A DNA stretch of 52,848 nt from Methanosarcinales archaeon (GCA_031260345.1 JAIRKA010000028.1:1-52848), one strand, 5' to 3'; counted from the first letter of the stretch, positions 9,301-18,264 are shown. The notes: generated by a model from the letters alone, not told the origin. Translations and numbers: made by a program.

Positions 9301-12086
9301 TTAAAAATTTCTTCAATGAGAATGAAATCGCCCAAATCCGCTTCCAAATCTTTGCTTAAAAGATTTCTCAGCGTCTGCTCCAAATCATTGGTTGTCGGGT
9401 CATAATCAAGAATTCTTCCTTTAATTTCGTTGTACTCTTCCCATTTCTGCTCAATGGATTGATTAATTTCAGACTCTTGTTTTTCCAAGTCCTTTTTCTC
9501 GCGATACATTTGCAAAAGTTCATCGCGGGAATAAGTCGGATTATGGGGGTCAGCAAGCTCTTTTTTCAGCCAGTCGAAATGATTCAATTTGGAACGCTGA
9601 ACACGAATATATTCTAATATCGAATCCAGGCGGTCATAATCGTTGAGAATCTCCTGCTCTTTGACAGCGCCGAGGACATCAGAAGCACTTCTGACAAACT
9701 TTTGACTTCCCCGACCTTTTGAAATAGTGAGAATGATGCCGTCTTTTAAATTATAGCCATCGGGTAAAATGATATGGAAACGTCCGTCACTGTCTGTATA
9801 ACCGATCGGGTTGCTTTCTTCATCAGATTTCTCGGCGGACGGGCTTGCAATGCCGCTTACGGTGACCAAGGCGTCGGGGTAAGAAACGCCTTTGTCATTC
9901 ACCTCGTCAACGCTTTTCATATAGATTCTGCCGCTGATAAAACGAGGCAGCGGAAGAACTTGTTCAATGTCATTTAAAAAGTCCAAGCCTTCTCGAATAA
10001 TCTTGCCGCTTGATTTTTCGCCAATTTCCGTTCTAAAAAGAAATGCCGGCTCTTTTTCATCGATTTCAATGCATAACGAAAAAGGACTTTTGGATTGGAA
10101 AAAAACATTTTGAACTTCAAATTCAGACAGCGTATCTTGTCTGTCTTTGACTTGAGAGACAATCAAATCGTCAAACTTATTTTGATTGACGGAAAAGCCC
10201 GTTAAATCTTCCGCTTTTTGAACCATGTCTTGAAGCGACAGCGGGTCTGCCAAATTTAAAATGCCCGGCTGATATTTTCCAAGCTGCCGCAAAAGCGGAT
10301 AAATGATTTCAACGTCTACTCTTGCCAAGTCCGCCGCATGCCGTACACCGGTTTGCGCAAGCAAAAAGGCGGTATCGTTGTCCATGCCTTCAACGCGCAA
10401 TAAATCCGCTTGCTTGAGCCAAGAATTGACCATTGAAACATTGATGCCAAGCTCTGACGCTATAATGTCTCTTTGTCCCTGTGTTCGGGCTTTGAGCAGC
10501 AAATCCGGAACTGTTGTGATGCCGAGTTCTGATAAGCGATCACGCTGTTCTTTGGTCATCCATTTGATTTTAAGAAGCGGGTCATCATCGTCTTGCCCAA
10601 TTTCATTTATCGTATCCCCGACTGTCACGGCGCAGCTTGCCGTTATTGTCGGATTGGAAACGGAAGATGCCGTAATTGACGCCATGGTTCCCTTTACGGC
10701 GGTTGAAGGAACAGAAACAACGCCTGAACTGTTAACTGTTACCATGGACGGGTTGCTTGAATGCCAGTTGATGTTTTTGTTTGTCGCGTCATGAGGTAAA
10801 ACGACCGCTGTAAGCGTCTCTTTACCTCCGGGCTCAATCGGCGTTTCTGATTTATTCAGTGTTATAGAGGATACGGCAACCGGTCTTCTTACCGTTACGG
10901 TACATGTATCTGTTTTTTTACCGTCTTCTGTGACCACAGTAATTCCGACTGTCCCCGCCGTTGCATTTTCCAAAGCGGTGACTTTGCCGTTAGCATCAAC
11001 TGTTGCTCTTGAAGGCATGCTTGATTGCCATGTGACTTTTTTGTCTGTCGCCGCTGCCGGCAGAACACTTGCCAACAGTGTTTCACTGTCGCCTGCTACT
11101 AATGACAACGTTCTTCTGCTAAGCGTGACTCCCGAGACGTCAACTTTCACAGTCACTCTGCATCTTGCGATTCTGTTTCCATCAACGGTGATTGCTTCAA
11201 TGGTTGCCTTTCCTGCTCTAAAAGCGGTCACTTTTCCTGTCGAATCAACATCGGCAACCGATCGGTTGAGCGATTTCCAAGTGACATTTTTATTGGTGGC
11301 ATTATGGGGGGAGATGTCTGCAGTCAGTTTTTTGCTTCTCGTTGGCTCAATTATCATCTCTGACTCGCTAATCGTTATGCCCGTTACGGGAACATGAACT
11401 CCAAATATCCTCCAGCCTTTATTTTCGGCGATTTCCGGACTGCATGTGTTGGATCCGGGATTATTTCCGACATGTAATTGATTGGATTCGGAAATGGTAG
11501 GCAGCGAAGAAAACATACTGTTTAAAGCCGAAACTGACATGCGATTGTTTGAACAGTTCAACTGATACAATCCGGAACAGGGACCTAAATCCAAACTTGT
11601 TAATTGATTAGCGGCACAGTTTAAGACTCTTAATCCCGAAAGGCCGGCCAAATTTAAACTTGTTAATTGATTAGCGGCACAGTTTAAGGTTCTCAATCCC
11701 GAAAGGCCGGTCAGATTTAAACTTGCTAATTGATTATGAGAACAATCCAAATTTTCCAATCCGGGGAGATTAGTCAAATTTAAACTTGTTAATTGATTCT
11801 GAGAACAAATCACTTCATCAAGACCGGGATGGGAACTCACATTCAAGGACGATACATTGGAAGCTATTGCAAAACGAATGCCTGTGATTACATCGCCGCT
11901 GGTTATTCTTATAGTGCGTGTTTCTACACCATCGTTGTAGTCTATTGAACACGGCTGCTCATAATTGCTCGAAAGAGTGTAGAACTCTTTTCTGCCATTC
12001 CTCCACTCCACTGCCGCAAGACCGGAACCCCGCAAGAAAAAATGTATCTTAGAACACCTTGCTTCGATTGTTATTGATGCTGACAT
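6357..12086 (-). CDS. Giant multidomain protein B (1909 aa), uncharacterised
   Basis: Not recognised as a characterised family. Domains in rough order: N-terminal PKD-like strand region, LRRs with a 21-residue period (85-190), three BIG2-type Ig domains (230-490), a helix-hairpin-helix region resembling DUF4332 (502-612, e.g. WLKQADLLRVEGMDNDTA), a carboxypeptidase-regulatory-like beta domain (714-802), a coiled coil (809-932), and a long unassigned core (945-1700). The core holds LNMHQSWVPDGFALGTLLYS, NHNHSHAMTIQYWEV and LPTDGMIGEAVLGE. The end is Asn-rich, then Gly/Ser-rich, then NSNVVTVYCC and a charged tail. No signal peptide or membrane anchor is visible. A strong Shine-Dalgarno (GGGAGGAGGG) precedes the ATG. 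It is a paralog of the upstream 2026-aa gene, 97 bases away. Confidence 0.85.
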   Translation of the reverse strand: MSASITIEARCSKIHFFLRGSGLAAVEWRNGRKEFYTLSSNYEQPCSIDYNDGVETRTIRITSGDVITGIRFAIASNVSSLNVSSHPGLDEVICSQNQLTSLNLTNLPGLENLDCSHNQLASLNLTGLSGLRTLNCAANQLTSLNLAGLSGLRVLNCAANQLTSLDLGPCSGLYQLNCSNNRMSVSALNSMFSSLPTISESNQLHVGNNPGSNTCSPEIAENKGWRIFGVHVPVTGITISESEMIIEPTRSKKLTADISPHNATNKNVTWKSLNRSVADVDSTGKVTAFRAGKATIEAITVDGNRIARCRVTVKVDVSGVTLSRRTLSLVAGDSETLLASVLPAAATDKKVTWQSSMPSRATVDANGKVTALENATAGTVGITVVTEDGKKTDTCTVTVRRPVAVSSITLNKSETPIEPGGKETLTAVVLPHDATNKNINWHSSNPSMVTVNSSGVVSVPSTAVKGTMASITASSVSNPTITASCAVTVGDTINEIGQDDDDPLLKIKWMTKEQRDRLSELGITTVPDLLLKARTQGQRDIIASELGINVSMVNSWLKQADLLRVEGMDNDTAFLLAQTGVRHAADLARVDVEIIYPLLRQLGKYQPGILNLADPLSLQDMVQKAEDLTGFSVNQNKFDDLIVSQVKDRQDTLSEFEVQNVFFQSKSPFSLCIEIDEKEPAFLFRTEIGEKSSGKIIREGLDFLNDIEQVLPLPRFISGRIYMKSVDEVNDKGVSYPDALVTVSGIASPSAEKSDEESNPIGYTDSDGRFHIILPDGYNLKDGIILTISKGRGSQKFVRSASDVLGAVKEQEILNDYDRLDSILEYIRVQRSKLNHFDWLKKELADPHNPTYSRDELLQMYREKKDLEKQESEINQSIEQKWEEYNEIKGRILDYDPTTNDLEQTLRNLLSKDLEADLGDFILIEEIFKDLRTDLRRALPSVKLMGEGEDAIHLPTDRAPSRIFSYGMLQRLVEPEITSGFRKTLSGTVDVTDFKTQMYKDPGDYPQMSSLGIGYVLNMHQSWVPDGFALGTLLYSLILAPGEEQRLIVREKSQSYVVSDEAGQTDIDGETYSKMQMDDTTAAFDYAVGQMMQANSEYDYWAKSRTQSGGFGAGYGVAAGVPGVLSVMLGLSGSYSKTTTKTTGGGRASAGQTNTHREASSASQTFQHSIKNAAAKITQIKRASVRTAESTESDSVATKIIANHNHSHAMTIQYWEVVRRYRLETCINGVDLVLFVPLQIIPFIPDGEYAPDLSDFTRDEFTMRYDVLLKYADTLYFALPPQYRKGIDLIKKYAALPDWVPEDADTQQRKISLTFTCNLMSFDDLTASMALKNNKGTIAGIVTYEDLTSNPKRTGQKGELKTTYATTSALKQAIRDIRNGKIAQNTKVTCTFTIPSTISDDDISHITLFYSCEGLEYVLHADKNALKGAAREAYDNMVNKMMNLAQDDVDTQKDIEKIGHYRSQLPEAFQSPDVSLSPREVMNEGVPTIVPGEGATELLEVKVDERKEEDANLQMTLSSTGLSSSVIINVATKTPVLRFTELREMEAAIQHIASDTLHYSQVIWASLSEDERAMMLEQYTINMNFDNLMDDNTYASEDIDIPLLNCVNIKKFLGFYGNCILLPFTYPKALADRLGKTSAEVTDALYRYHSHYFRVPTTTISLPTDGMIGEAVLGESNVSEVIDLTRFWNWKDSPIEKMDLNNNYLSNTDYLDKKEPGELKPLNLKGAEHVTTEKLVDVIAALVAKESPSFENITGQSQLKAIISEGTKSAADARKEAMDYNADLSKSALGFASNAMDILNVMRKESEKENNNTNNNNNRNNNNRENGADGDGRGGGGSGGGGSGGNSSGSGGNSSGSGGGGNSNVVTVYCCGKSSSESKDADPKPKNTDTKSNMSDQEVRKESDENKGN
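6495..6600 (-). repeat. Gly/Ser-coding short tandem repeats in giant gene B
   Basis: Within the gene, near-identical 21-base units encode GGNSSGS-type linker repeats just before the NSNVVTVYCC motif. Such trinucleotide-rich arrays can slip during replication and change linker length. Confidence 0.55.
11592..11800 (-). repeat. 63-bp LRR-coding repeats in giant gene B
   Basis: Adjacent 63-base units encode 21-residue leucine-rich repeats (LTSLNLxGLSGLRxLNCAANQ). Two of the units are nearly identical at the DNA level, which points to recent in-frame duplication. The related gene A has only a few diverged units. Confidence 0.7.
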
Positions 12087-12183
12087 GATTAAACCCTCCT
12101 CCCGTCTTCTTTTATTTGATGTTTCAGCAGTTCTCCCGATTTCAATAAAAATGCCAATAAATTATTTTCTTTTATCATATCAA

Positions 12184-15100
12184 TCACTCATCGCGTTCTT
12201 TTTCATCGGTGTTTGGAATTTCATCGATACAATCCTCATCGGTATTTGGAGTTTCATCGACACAATCTTCAACGGTGTTCGGCGTTTCATTGACACAATC
12301 GTCATTGATTGTCACTATATTCTTATTTCCGCCGGTATTGCTTTCTTTAATAGAAGCATGCGCTGGATTGCTGCAACAATAAACCGTTACAACGTTGCTG
12401 TTGCCGCCGCCACCGCCTCCTCCTGCCGAAGCTTGACCACCACTGCCTCTGCCGCCTCCTGTCGAAGCTTGATCGCCGCCGCCACCCGCCGAAGCTTGAC
12501 CTCCGCCACTGCCTCTGCCGCCGCCTGCGGGAGTTTGATTGCCGCCGCCTCTGCCGCCGCCTGCCGGCGTTTGTTCTCCTTCTGCCGGCGTTTGTTCCCC
12601 TCCTTTGGGGTTTTGCCCATCGCCTTTGGGAGTCTCCGCTTTCTTTAAGGGCATTAATCCCTCAGATGCTTTTGTAGCGTAATCCAACGCTGTTTGGGTG
12701 AGCTGCTTGTTGTGTTCAAACAGCTCTTTTCTGCCATTTGCAGCACTCTTTGTTCCTTCATTGACGAGGTCTTTGAGTTGGTCAAGTCCCGTCAAATTGT
12801 CAAAGGCCGGAATTTTCTTACCGGCTAAAGCAGCAATCAAATCGGCCGTTCCTACCGCAGACGAATGCGTTGCACCTGTCATGTTAAACGGCGTAATGCC
12901 GCCGGGCGCTTTGCCGGCCAGATAATCCGTATTGTTGAGATAGCTGTTGTCCAATGTCATGCTGTCAATCGGCGAATCCTTCCAATTCCAAAAACGCGTC
13001 AGGTCGATCAATTCGCTGACATTTGTTTCCCCAAGAACGGCCTCGCCGATCATCCCGTCTGTCGGCAGTGAGATGGTCGTCTGCGGCACACGGAAATGAT
13101 AAGTATGATACCGATAAAGCGCGTCCTGTACTTCAGCGGAGCTTTTTCCAAGCTTATCCGCCAACGATTTTGGATACGTAAACGGTAAAAGAATACAATT
13201 ACCGTAAAAGCCGAGCATTTTTTTGACATTCACGCAGTTGAGCAGCGGAATGTCAATATTGTCCTGCGTTTCCGTTTTGTTTCCGGTCAGATTGTCAAAA
13301 TTCATGTCAATCGTATACTGCTCAAGCATCACGGCACGTTCGTCTTCACTCAGCGATGCCCAAACGACTTGAGAATAATACAAAGCTTCCGTTGCGATAT
13401 GATGCATCAGCGCTTCCATTTCCTGAAGTTCGGCGTAGCGAAGAACAGGCATCGTGTTTTCAATGCGGAGCGTAACAGAGGAAAGAAGATTGCCGCTTGA
13501 GATCATGAATCCCATCGTACCGCCGTTTAATCTGAGATTCACATCTGACATCATTGGCGCGCCCTCACTCATGATGTCACGGGGAGAGAGAGAAACAATC
13601 GGTGTGCGGTAAGACTCGGGCAATTGGCTTTTGTAGTGCTCAATTTTTCGCTTGTCATGGAAATTATCCTTAAAGTCCTCAGCCAAATTATTCATTTTAT
13701 TAACCATGTTCAAATAAGCCACGGTTTCTTCAGGATTCAAATACAGATCTTTCCTGTGAGCACTCAATCCCTTGTATCTTTCTTTTGCCTCCTTAACCCA
13801 AGATACCTTCTCACCCGGACTTATGAGCGAGGTTCGCTGTGAGAGCGTATATTCAAGCCTGTCACATGAATGATTGAGGGTAATATGTGACAGATCGTCA
13901 TCGGTAATATCAGACGGCAGCATAAAAGTGCAGTTGACACTGTGGCTGCTGTTTTTGTTTCGTATATCGCGAATCCCTTGTTTTAATTCCATTATCGTTT
14001 GATAGGTTATTGGAAGTTCTTGACGCGTATAGTTTACAAAGCCGGCAATCGTTCTTCTCTTGTTTTTCAGGACTAAAGAAGCCGTCACGTCATCAAATGA
14101 CAGTAAATCACATTTAAACGACAAGGTTAATGTTCGTGTGCCTGCGGTCAATGGTTGCGCTATCCAATTCGGCATCGCCGCGTATTTCTTAACCAGATTC
14201 ATGCCTGTTCGATACGGATAGGGCAAAGCGCTGAACAAAGCATCCGCATATTTCAGCAGCATGCTGTAGCGTCCCATAAATTTGTCTCTGTTAAAGTCGG
14301 ATTGCTTGTTTGGGGAATACAGCGTCCCGTCCGGAAGAAATCGAATCACTTTCAGCGGCACAAACACAACTAAGTCCACGCCGTCAATGCATGTTTCAAG
14401 GCAATAGCGGCGCATCACTTCCCAATACTGAACGGTCAGAGTATGCGAATGATTACGATTGGCGATGATTTTGGTGGCCGCCGAATCTTTTTCATCGGCT
14501 GCGGCCGCACGTACGCTCACGCGTTTCGCTTGAGATATTCGGTCTGCCGCACTTTTGATGTTGTGCTGAAAGGATTGTGCTGCAGAAGAAGCTTCCTTAT
14601 TCAAATTGGACTGATTGGCCGATGCAGTTCCGCCGCCGCTCGCTTTGGAGTTACTTTTTGAAAATGAACCGGTAATCCCGTTCACCACCGCCAATGAGAA
14701 CTCCGGTGTGACTGCGTAGGCGGATGTTCCGTAACCCGCCCCAAAGCCCCCACCTTTGCTTTCAGTTTTTGCCCAGTAATCATATTCGGAATTGCCCATA
14801 GACATGCGGTTAACAGCATTGCCGAATGCGGCGTCCACGTCATCCGTTCTCGCTAATTCAAAAGTCTGATTGTCAATATCTGTTCCTTCGGATTCATCAG
14901 AGACGACATAACTTTGTGTTTTTTCCCTCACGATGAGGCGCTGCTCTTCTCCGGGCGCCAATACGAGCGAGTAGAGGAGAGTTCCGAGAGCAAAGCCATC
15001 AGGAACCCATGCTTGATGCATGTTGAGGATATAACCGATTCCAAGTGACGCCATTTGCGGATAGTCATCCGGATTGGAATATAATTTCTCCTTAAAATCC

Positions 15101-18100
15101 ATCACGTTAACAGGTTTTTCCAAACTTTGCCGCTGCTGATTTGCCGCAACGGGCGGGTAGATTGCAGGTTCGACCAAACGTTGAACCATTCCGTAATTAA
15201 AAACGCGGGAAGGCGCTTTATCTGTCGGCAGATGAATGGCTTTATCATCGCTGCCCATCAATTTGACACTCGGAAGCGCTTTTTTAAGGCCGGTGCTGCG
15301 GCCTTCAAATATTTCTTTGACAAGGATGAACTCGCCCAAATCCGCTTCTGTTTTTTTGCTCAGGAGATTTCTCAAAGTTTGTTCCAAATCATTGGTTGAT
15401 TTGTCGTAGTCAAGAATTTTATCTTTTATTTTTTGATATTCAGTTCTTTGCAAGTCGATGGATTCTTTTATTTTGGGTTCCTGAAGTTCCAGCGATTCTT
15501 TTTCTCGATTCATTTCCAGCTTTTCATCCGCGTTATAAGGATTGTACGGGTCGCTCAATACGTCATTGAGCCAGTCGAGATGGTATAATTTGGAGGCCTC
15601 GATTTGAATTTGTTTTCCAAGCGCGTCAAGGCGGTCATAGCTGTTCAAAATTTCTTGTTCTTCTTTGAGTGAATTCAAAATGTCAGAAGCGTTTCGAACA
15701 AACTTTTGCTTGCCCGAATTTTTTGAAATGGTGATGGTAATACTGTCCTGTAAATTATAGCCGTCCGGTAAAATAATATGGAAACGGCCATCGCCATCGG
15801 TATGTCCTGTCGGATTCTCGGCTTCGATTTTATCGGCGGACGGGCTTGAAATGCCTTCGATATCGACTAAGGCGTCGTGGAAACTTATTTTGTCAGAATC
15901 TGCCTTCCCTTCCTGTCTCATGTAAATCCTGCCACTGATAAAACGCGGCAGCGGAAGAACTCTGTCGATTTCATCTAAAAAGTCCAAGCCTTCTCGAATC
16001 ACTTTTCCGCTTGATTTCAAGCCAATATTTCTTCTAAAAAGATAGGCCGGCTCCTTTTCATCGATTTCGAGGTTCAAAGAGAAGCTGTATTTGGAAGAGA
16101 CGAGAATGTTTTTAATAGCGGACTCAGACAAACCTCCCTCTCTTTCTTTAGACTTCATTGAAATCAAGTCATCAAACTTATTTTGATGAAGCGTATAGCC
16201 GGTCATGTCCCCGGCATTCCTGATCAGTTTTTGAAGCGCGATTTCATTGATTAAAGAAAGGCCGGACTGAGATTCAAAAAGACGGCGCATAAGCGGATAC
16301 GCTTTTTCAAAATCCAATTTTGCCAAATCGACAATGTGACGCACACCGATTTGCACGAGAAGACACGCTGTATCCGGATCCATGCCGTCAACACGCCACA
16401 AATCCGCCTGTTTAATCCAAAACGTGATTAACGGGAGGTCTATGTCAGGCTTGGAGGCGACCGGAACATCTGAATCCGTCGGTGTTCGAACAGCAGAGTC
16501 AAACGGCACCATTATGTTTGCATTGTTCGTGTCTTTTAAAGCGTCTTTTTTGTCTGAAAGGTCTTTTGCGGAGATATATCGGCTGTCATTTAATATTTTT
16601 TTAGATGCATTCAATTTTACTGCGACAGCAGTCGATCTTTTAAGCTGTCGTATGTTTGCGAGACGGCCCGGTAAAAAAGATTCATTTCGAAGAGATGCCG
16701 CTAAAATTTGTCTTTGTTCGGGCGTCCTTCCTTTCATTAACAAACCGGGAACGTCAAATATCCCCGCTTCTCTTAATTGGTCACGCTGCCCCGGACTTAT
16801 CCATTTGAGAAGAAGAAGCATATCTTCAGGAATAACGGTAACAACGCAGGATGCTGAAATATTGTTACTCCTATCCGAGATTGATGCCGTAATGGTCGCT
16901 TGAAAGCCCGCTTGTGCGCTTTGAGAGACCCGAATTCTGCCGTTGTCATCAACAATCACAAGATTCGGACTATCCGATTTCCATACAACTTTTTGGAAAA
17001 ATGTCGCGTCGGCAGGCTCAAAGATAACCTCAAGCTGTTCAAAGCTGCCGGCGGCAATCCCCACTGAATATTTGTTGAGTTTTATACTTTTGACCACATT
17101 ATTTTCAGACACAGGCGATTCCTCCGGACGAAGCGGTACGAATTTATCATCAAATTTTGGTATATCCTTGAGGTTTGCGGGCATGTCCTTGAAATTTGAA
17201 GTGACGGACTCCTCAGGAGTTGAAATTGAGGGTATATCCCTGATCTTTGAATCCTCGAGCTTTGAGGTGACGAGTACATCCTCAAGCTTTGAGGTTGCAG
17301 GCACTTCCCTAAGACTTGAAGCGGTGGATACCTCCCTGATGTTTGAGATTGCAGGCACTTCTCTGAGATTTGAAATGACAGGTATATCCTGAACATTTGC
17401 GGCTGCAATTCTGTCTTCGAGTTTTGCGGTTGCAAGCCTGTTTGCGGAAATAGAAGCGGGTGTTGGAGCAGGTATCGGGACAGATGTCGAAGCAGACGCC
17501 GGTTTTACAGTTACGGTACAAGCTGCTCTTCTGCCGCGATCTACTGTAATTGCGGTGACGGTTGCCTGACTTGCTGTTGCAGTCCCGGAAATCGAAATCA
17601 TCCCGTTTGCATCTACCGTAACGGAAGAGTTGTTGCTCAGCCATTTTATTTGTTTGAGTGTGGCATCGGAAGGTGTAAAAACAGGCGTTAATTTTTCGCT
17701 TTTGCCGGCTTCAATCGCAATGGCAGCCTTATCAAGAGAGAGGTTTGTAACGGGAATTTTGAAAGGAAAATCCGATAATATCCAACCGTAATGTATGGCC
17801 ATTGCCGGGTCACAAGTACTTACGTTCGGATTGCCGCTGACAGAGAGTTCAGCAATTGTGTCGCCGGAAACAGGGCGCAGAGACATAAACAAATTTCTCA
17901 TACTTGCGGTACTGATGTTATTATTTGAACAATCTACAATGCGCAACGCTGCATTTCTTTGCAGATTCAAGATTGTTAATCTGTTATTTTGACAGCGCAG
18001 GACTTCTAACTTAGGATTCTGGCTCACATCCAAATGTGTCAAACCCGAATCTGCACATCCGAGATAGGTAATGTTATCTCCGGTTATCGTGATAATGCGC

Positions 18101-18264
18101 GTACCCAACCCCGCAAGATATGTTTTTTTGCCGCCCACATCCGACCTTGAAAGTGTAAAAGTTTGATTTGGAGACCCGTCGCCCCAATTTATTGTTGCTG
18201 TACCTGTGCCGTTCAAGCTAATTTGCAAGCTCGTATTTTCCGCCGCTAAGGTCATTTTGTGCAT
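12184..18264 (-). CDS. Giant multidomain protein A (2026 aa), uncharacterised
   Basis: First gene of the minus-strand cluster and a paralog of gene B, closest in the core. Rough domain order: PKD-like strand (TINWGDGSPNQTF, near 25) with short LRRs (60-125), BIG2 Ig domain (170-255), a low-complexity segment of ~11-residue repeats such as LREVPAISN (278-375), a second BIG2 domain (388-475), DUF4332-like helix-hairpin-helix segments (481-661, WIKQADLWRVDGMD), carboxypeptidase-regulatory-like beta domain (768-855), coiled coil (865-985) and the shared core (998-1770; LNMHQAWVPDGFALGTLLYS, NRNHSHTLTVQYWEV, LPTDGMIGEAVLGE). A Gly-rich stretch, NSNVVTVYCC and three DCVxExPNT repeats end the protein. 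No signal peptide or membrane anchor is seen, and no Shine-Dalgarno precedes the ATG. Role unknown; a large scaffold, fibre or toxin-like particle are all open. Confidence 0.85.
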   Translation of the reverse strand: MHKMTLAAENTSLQISLNGTGTATINWGDGSPNQTFTLSRSDVGGKKTYLAGLGTRIITITGDNITYLGCADSGLTHLDVSQNPKLEVLRCQNNRLTILNLQRNAALRIVDCSNNNISTASMRNLFMSLRPVSGDTIAELSVSGNPNVSTCDPAMAIHYGWILSDFPFKIPVTNLSLDKAAIAIEAGKSEKLTPVFTPSDATLKQIKWLSNNSSVTVDANGMISISGTATASQATVTAITVDRGRRAACTVTVKPASASTSVPIPAPTPASISANRLATAKLEDRIAAANVQDIPVISNLREVPAISNIREVSTASSLREVPATSKLEDVLVTSKLEDSKIRDIPSISTPEESVTSNFKDMPANLKDIPKFDDKFVPLRPEESPVSENNVVKSIKLNKYSVGIAAGSFEQLEVIFEPADATFFQKVVWKSDSPNLVIVDDNGRIRVSQSAQAGFQATITASISDRSNNISASCVVTVIPEDMLLLLKWISPGQRDQLREAGIFDVPGLLMKGRTPEQRQILAASLRNESFLPGRLANIRQLKRSTAVAVKLNASKKILNDSRYISAKDLSDKKDALKDTNNANIMVPFDSAVRTPTDSDVPVASKPDIDLPLITFWIKQADLWRVDGMDPDTACLLVQIGVRHIVDLAKLDFEKAYPLMRRLFESQSGLSLINEIALQKLIRNAGDMTGYTLHQNKFDDLISMKSKEREGGLSESAIKNILVSSKYSFSLNLEIDEKEPAYLFRRNIGLKSSGKVIREGLDFLDEIDRVLPLPRFISGRIYMRQEGKADSDKISFHDALVDIEGISSPSADKIEAENPTGHTDGDGRFHIILPDGYNLQDSITITISKNSGKQKFVRNASDILNSLKEEQEILNSYDRLDALGKQIQIEASKLYHLDWLNDVLSDPYNPYNADEKLEMNREKESLELQEPKIKESIDLQRTEYQKIKDKILDYDKSTNDLEQTLRNLLSKKTEADLGEFILVKEIFEGRSTGLKKALPSVKLMGSDDKAIHLPTDKAPSRVFNYGMVQRLVEPAIYPPVAANQQRQSLEKPVNVMDFKEKLYSNPDDYPQMASLGIGYILNMHQAWVPDGFALGTLLYSLVLAPGEEQRLIVREKTQSYVVSDESEGTDIDNQTFELARTDDVDAAFGNAVNRMSMGNSEYDYWAKTESKGGGFGAGYGTSAYAVTPEFSLAVVNGITGSFSKSNSKASGGGTASANQSNLNKEASSAAQSFQHNIKSAADRISQAKRVSVRAAAADEKDSAATKIIANRNHSHTLTVQYWEVMRRYCLETCIDGVDLVVFVPLKVIRFLPDGTLYSPNKQSDFNRDKFMGRYSMLLKYADALFSALPYPYRTGMNLVKKYAAMPNWIAQPLTAGTRTLTLSFKCDLLSFDDVTASLVLKNKRRTIAGFVNYTRQELPITYQTIMELKQGIRDIRNKNSSHSVNCTFMLPSDITDDDLSHITLNHSCDRLEYTLSQRTSLISPGEKVSWVKEAKERYKGLSAHRKDLYLNPEETVAYLNMVNKMNNLAEDFKDNFHDKRKIEHYKSQLPESYRTPIVSLSPRDIMSEGAPMMSDVNLRLNGGTMGFMISSGNLLSSVTLRIENTMPVLRYAELQEMEALMHHIATEALYYSQVVWASLSEDERAVMLEQYTIDMNFDNLTGNKTETQDNIDIPLLNCVNVKKMLGFYGNCILLPFTYPKSLADKLGKSSAEVQDALYRYHTYHFRVPQTTISLPTDGMIGEAVLGETNVSELIDLTRFWNWKDSPIDSMTLDNSYLNNTDYLAGKAPGGITPFNMTGATHSSAVGTADLIAALAGKKIPAFDNLTGLDQLKDLVNEGTKSAANGRKELFEHNKQLTQTALDYATKASEGLMPLKKAETPKGDGQNPKGGEQTPAEGEQTPAGGGRGGGNQTPAGGGRGSGGGQASAGGGGDQASTGGGRGSGGQASAGGGGGGGNSNVVTVYCCSNPAHASIKESNTGGNKNIVTINDDCVNETPNTVEDCVDETPNTDEDCIDEIPNTDEKERDE
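17130..17430 (-). repeat. ~33-bp degenerate tandem repeats in giant gene A
   Basis: About eight units of roughly 33 bases encode variants of LREVPAISN and LEDVLVTSK. The segment separates the two Ig-like domains and has no counterpart in gene B. It is probably an extended, flexible or weakly helical spacer. Confidence 0.6.

Noticed and set aside
10303-11397. Plus-strand frames of 155-163 codons opposite the Ig domains of gene B
   Set aside because: They lie wholly inside a gene with clear domains on the other strand and lack start signals.
12085-12648. 187-codon plus-strand frame opposite the Gly-rich end of giant gene A
   Set aside because: It is low-complexity antisense of GGN codons, with no Shine-Dalgarno and no recognisable domain.
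6357-18264. Giants as tail or spike proteins of a contractile injection system or phage
   Set aside because: No sheath, tube, baseplate or AAA+ genes of such systems are nearby, so the idea is not supported by this window.
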